From contig NZ_KB906253.1 of NCBI RefSeq assembly GCF_000381265.1, positions 434,001 to 498,000 of the forward strand: DNA of 64,000 nt, read 5' to 3'. The DNA is from Curvibacter lanceolatus ATCC 14669 (GTDB taxonomy: Bacteria > Pseudomonadota > Gammaproteobacteria > Burkholderiales > Burkholderiaceae_C). Made by a program: the position numbers and the translations under genes. This document shows positions 62,310 through 64,000 of this stretch, piece by piece. How positions within the stretch are numbered: the stretch's first letter is position 1; each line of letters starts with the position of its first letter. The notes beneath the pieces were generated by a model. The model had not been told where the DNA came from. It searched no databases and saw nothing but the letters and a program-made list of their open reading frames with translations.

Positions 62310-63059
62310 ATGAGCCATTCCAAACCCCGCATTGCCATCGTCGAAGACGACGCCGACCAGCTGCACAGCATCGAAGAATTCCTGCTCGACTCGGGCTACC
62401 GGGCCTGGGGCGTGGGCAGCGCCGAGGCCTTCTACAAGAAATTCATGAGCGACCCGGTCGACGTGGTGCTGCTCGACATCGGCCTGCCCGGCGACGATGG
62501 CCTGTCGGTGGCCGGCCTGCTCAAGGCGCGGCCCGAGGTGGGTGTGATCATCCTCAGCGCCCGCGATGCCCTGGGCGACCGCCTGGCCGGCATGCGCGCC
62601 GGCGCCGACCGCTACCTGGTCAAGCCCGTCAACCTGCTGGAGCTGGCCGCCAACATCGATGCCACCGCCAGCCGCCTGCAGCCCCGGGGCAGTGCCAACC
62701 CGGCCGCTGCCAGCAGCCCGGCCGAGGCGCCGGTGCAGGCCCCGCCCCGCACCTGGTCGCTGGCCCTGAAAGACTGGGTGCTGTCCTCGCCTGAGGGCCG
62801 CAGCCTGCCCCTCACCACGCACGAATTCCTGTTCGTGCAGCACCTGGTGCAGGCCCAGGGGCAGCCCGTGTCCAAGCGCGACCTCAGCGACAAGCTGTTC
62901 GGCGCCCGGGCGCAGAACGGCAGCGAGCGCCTGAACTTGCTGGTGACCCGCCTGCGCAAGAAGGCCACCGAAGCACTGGGCGAGGCCCTGCCCATCAAGA
63001 CCCTGCACCAGATCGGTTACGCGTTCACCGTGTCGGTGCGGGTGGGCGAGCTGGCCTGA
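62310..63059 (+). CDS. OmpR-family response regulator
   Basis: 249-aa regulator: receiver with Asp56 in VVLLDIGLPGDDGL and the conserved Lys in YLVKPVN; linker rich in Ala/Pro (about 125-155); winged-helix trans_reg_C domain (TTHEFLFVQHLVQ, ERLNLLVTRLRKKATE). Partner of the kinase encoded just upstream. I chose ATG 62310 (MSHSKPRIAIVEDDAD); the frame from 62208 adds a stretch with no domain or ribosome site. Targets are unknown, with the FAD-patatin operon as the nearest candidate. Confidence 0.92.
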   Translation: MSHSKPRIAIVEDDADQLHSIEEFLLDSGYRAWGVGSAEAFYKKFMSDPVDVVLLDIGLPGDDGLSVAGLLKARPEVGVIILSARDALGDRLAGMRAGADRYLVKPVNLLELAANIDATASRLQPRGSANPAAASSPAEAPVQAPPRTWSLALKDWVLSSPEGRSLPLTTHEFLFVQHLVQAQGQPVSKRDLSDKLFGARAQNGSERLNLLVTRLRKKATEALGEALPIKTLHQIGYAFTVSVRVGELA

Positions 63060-63060
63060 A

Positions 63061-63071
63061 CCCCTTTGGGG
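63061..63071. terminator. CCCC-TTT-GGGG hairpin after the response regulator
   Basis: Perfect 4-bp stem directly after the stop at 63059. Same core as at 56713-56723. No T-run follows, so termination by this element alone is doubtful. Confidence 0.3.
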
Positions 63072-63242
63072 CGGGGCGTCTGCAAAGCACGTGTTGAGGA
63101 ATGTGTGCAAGGACGTCGAATTTCAGACGGTGCCACCGACCCCCGAAGCCATCGAAGGCTGCACCTGCAGCCCTTGAACAAGCCACGGCGGCCATGCGCA
63201 AGGCCGGCGAGCTGTGACGGCCTTGCTGAGATTGATTGAAAG

Positions 63243-63257
63243 TCTCATTGCTTGAGA
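63243..63257. promoter_or_regulatory. Inverted repeat upstream of the abiE operon
   Basis: TCTCA TTGCT TGAGA, 5-bp arms with 5-nt spacer, lies 30 bp before the AbiEi start in an AT-rich stretch. AbiEi antitoxins are known to repress their own operon by binding inverted repeats here. TTGAGA (63252-63257) and TAAACT (63275-63280), 17 bp apart, could be -35 and -10 boxes; no Shine-Dalgarno precedes ATG 63287, so a leaderless message is possible. Confidence 0.45.
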
Positions 63258-63286
63258 AAAAGTAATGCGGATATTAAACTTACTTC

Positions 63287-63886
63287 ATGAACCAGTCTGA
63301 CCACATCCTCGAACTGGCCCGACACCGGCGCGTGCTGCGGGCGGCGGATGTGCGTGAGCACGGCTGGTCACCGCAGCTGCTGATCCGGCTGCACCAGGCG
63401 GGGAAGCTGCAACGCCTTACCCGTGGCCTGTATGGACTGCCCGATGCCGAAGTCACCGAGCATCAGACGCTGCTCGAAGTCTGCCAGCGCGTGCCCAAGG
63501 CCGTGCTGTGCCTGCTGAGTGCGCTGCAATTTCATGAGATCGGTACGCAGTTGCCGCATGAGGTGTGGATCGCGCTGCCCGAAGGCAGCCAGGCCCCGGC
63601 GCTGAGCTACCCCACGCTGCGCATCGCGCGCCTGCGCGGCCCCGCTTACAGCGACGGTATCCAGACCCTGAGCGACTATGGCGCCCCCATCCGGGTGTAC
63701 AGCGCCGCCAAGACGGTGACCGACTGCTTCAAGTTCCGCAACAAGATCGGCCTGGACGTGGCGCTGGAGGCCCTGAAAGACGCCTGGCGCAGCCGCAAGG
63801 TCACCCTGGCCGAGCTGAGCCACTTCGCCAAGATCAACCGGGTCGAACGTGTCATGCAACCCTACCTGGAGGCGGTGACACAATGA
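63287..63886 (+). CDS. AbiEi-type antitoxin of a type IV toxin-antitoxin system
   Basis: 199-aa protein: N-terminal winged-helix AbiEi_4-like domain (VLRAADVREHGWSPQLLIRL, LQRLTRGLYGLPD) and C-terminal AbiEi domain (HEVWIALPEG, RVYSAAKTVTDCFKFRNKIG). Acts as transcriptional repressor and antitoxin without direct toxin contact in known AbiE systems. Its stop overlaps the toxin start (ATGA, 63883-63886), typical of this operon type. Start ATG 63287 lacks a ribosome site. A role in phage defence by abortive infection is known for some members. Confidence 0.92.
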   Translation: MNQSDHILELARHRRVLRAADVREHGWSPQLLIRLHQAGKLQRLTRGLYGLPDAEVTEHQTLLEVCQRVPKAVLCLLSALQFHEIGTQLPHEVWIALPEGSQAPALSYPTLRIARLRGPAYSDGIQTLSDYGAPIRVYSAAKTVTDCFKFRNKIGLDVALEALKDAWRSRKVTLAELSHFAKINRVERVMQPYLEAVTQ

Positions 63887-64000
63887 CCGGCAAGCTCTCC
63901 GCGTCCCTCCTGGCCCGCCTGCTGGCCCTCGCCAAGCAACGCGGCGACGACTACAGCCTGGTGCTCAACCGCTTCGGCATGGAGCGCCTGCTGGCGCGCC
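63883..64000 (+). CDS. AbiEii/AbiGii-type nucleotidyltransferase toxin, 3' end outside window
   Basis: Only the first 39 codons are visible (MTGKLSASLLARLLALAKQR ... LVLNRFGMERLLAR). The opening matches the start of AbiEii/AbiGii toxins, in which the catalytic nucleotidyltransferase motif (GSxxD) lies further on, outside the window. Identification rests on this N-terminal pattern and on the four-base overlap with the AbiEi gene. The toxin is thought to transfer nucleotides to tRNA or other targets and to stop growth. Confidence 0.8.
   Translation, partial: MTGKLSASLLARLLALAKQRGDDYSLVLNRFGMERLLAR

Noticed and set aside
60063-63110. 1015-codon open frame on the minus strand across the kinase and regulator genes
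   Set aside because: It is antisense to two genes with clear domains, has His/Gly/Gln-rich low-complexity content typical of GC-rich shadow frames, and matches no family.

Overview
The window is a GC-rich, gene-dense chromosomal segment. Its gene families point to a betaproteobacterium of the order Burkholderiales, probably Comamonadaceae or a close relative. The evidence is the AcnD/PrpF form of the methylcitrate cycle, two orphan Bug-type (tripartite tricarboxylate) solute receptors, DedA-rhodanese and OsmC-YcaO fusions, and many small catabolic operons each run by its own LysR, IclR or sigma-54 regulator. I saw no rRNA, tRNA, CRISPR array, insertion sequence or prophage. Genus assignment is inference.

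Layout. 0-2.4 kb: 3' part of a cation P-type ATPase. 2.5-10.4 kb: propionate module, with a short-chain-acyl (ScfR/RamB-like) XRE regulator divergent from a hotdog protein, prpC, acnD, prpF and a PrpB-like lyase; the promoter region carries repeated TTTGCGAA-type sites. 10.7-18.4 kb: iron-linked region. A Fur-like box precedes a VOC gene and a DUF2325 coiled-coil gene, which converge on a PepSY reductase-like gene, a TonB siderophore receptor, FecR and a FecI-type sigma factor; the sigma gene has its own Fur-like box. The receptor is out of frame at a run of eight C. 18.6-24.5 kb: OsmC-YcaO fusion, metE and divergent metR. 24.5-27.7 kb: CoA-transferase/hydrolase and acyl-CoA dehydrogenase. 28-31 kb: hybrid histidine kinase and OmpR-type regulator.

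31-35.3 kb: LysR, Fe-alcohol dehydrogenase, aldo-keto reductase, cupin-CMD protein and an SDR remnant with its centre deleted. 35.3-42.7 kb: IclR-controlled ketone/ester module (SDR, alpha/beta hydrolase, Baeyer-Villiger monooxygenase, Bug receptor, cyclase-family hydrolase), with twin copies of a 20-bp palindromic operator. 42.8-47.1 kb: coniferyl-alcohol-dehydrogenase-like SDR and aromatic aldehyde dehydrogenase behind a textbook -24/-12 promoter, divergent from an XylR/DmpR-like activator. 47.1-53.7 kb: LysR plus a six-gene operon (VOC dioxygenase-like, FAD monooxygenase, DUF2783, unusual metallo-beta-lactamase-fold protein, Bug receptor, FAH-family hydrolase) that looks like a compact, uncharacterised aromatic-type pathway.

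53.7-64 kb: NYN/LOTUS RNA-binding-type protein with a basic tail, DUF488, GNAT, DedA-rhodanese fusion, an unusual FAD-oxidoreductase/patatin/DUF3734 fusion, a dCache histidine kinase with response regulator, and an AbiEi/AbiEii type IV toxin-antitoxin pair cut by the window end.

Most interesting candidates: the FAD-oxidoreductase-patatin fusion beside DedA-rhodanese, the six-gene pathway with its modified MBL metal site, the Fur-linked VOC-DUF2325 pair, and the possibly phase-variable TonB receptor.
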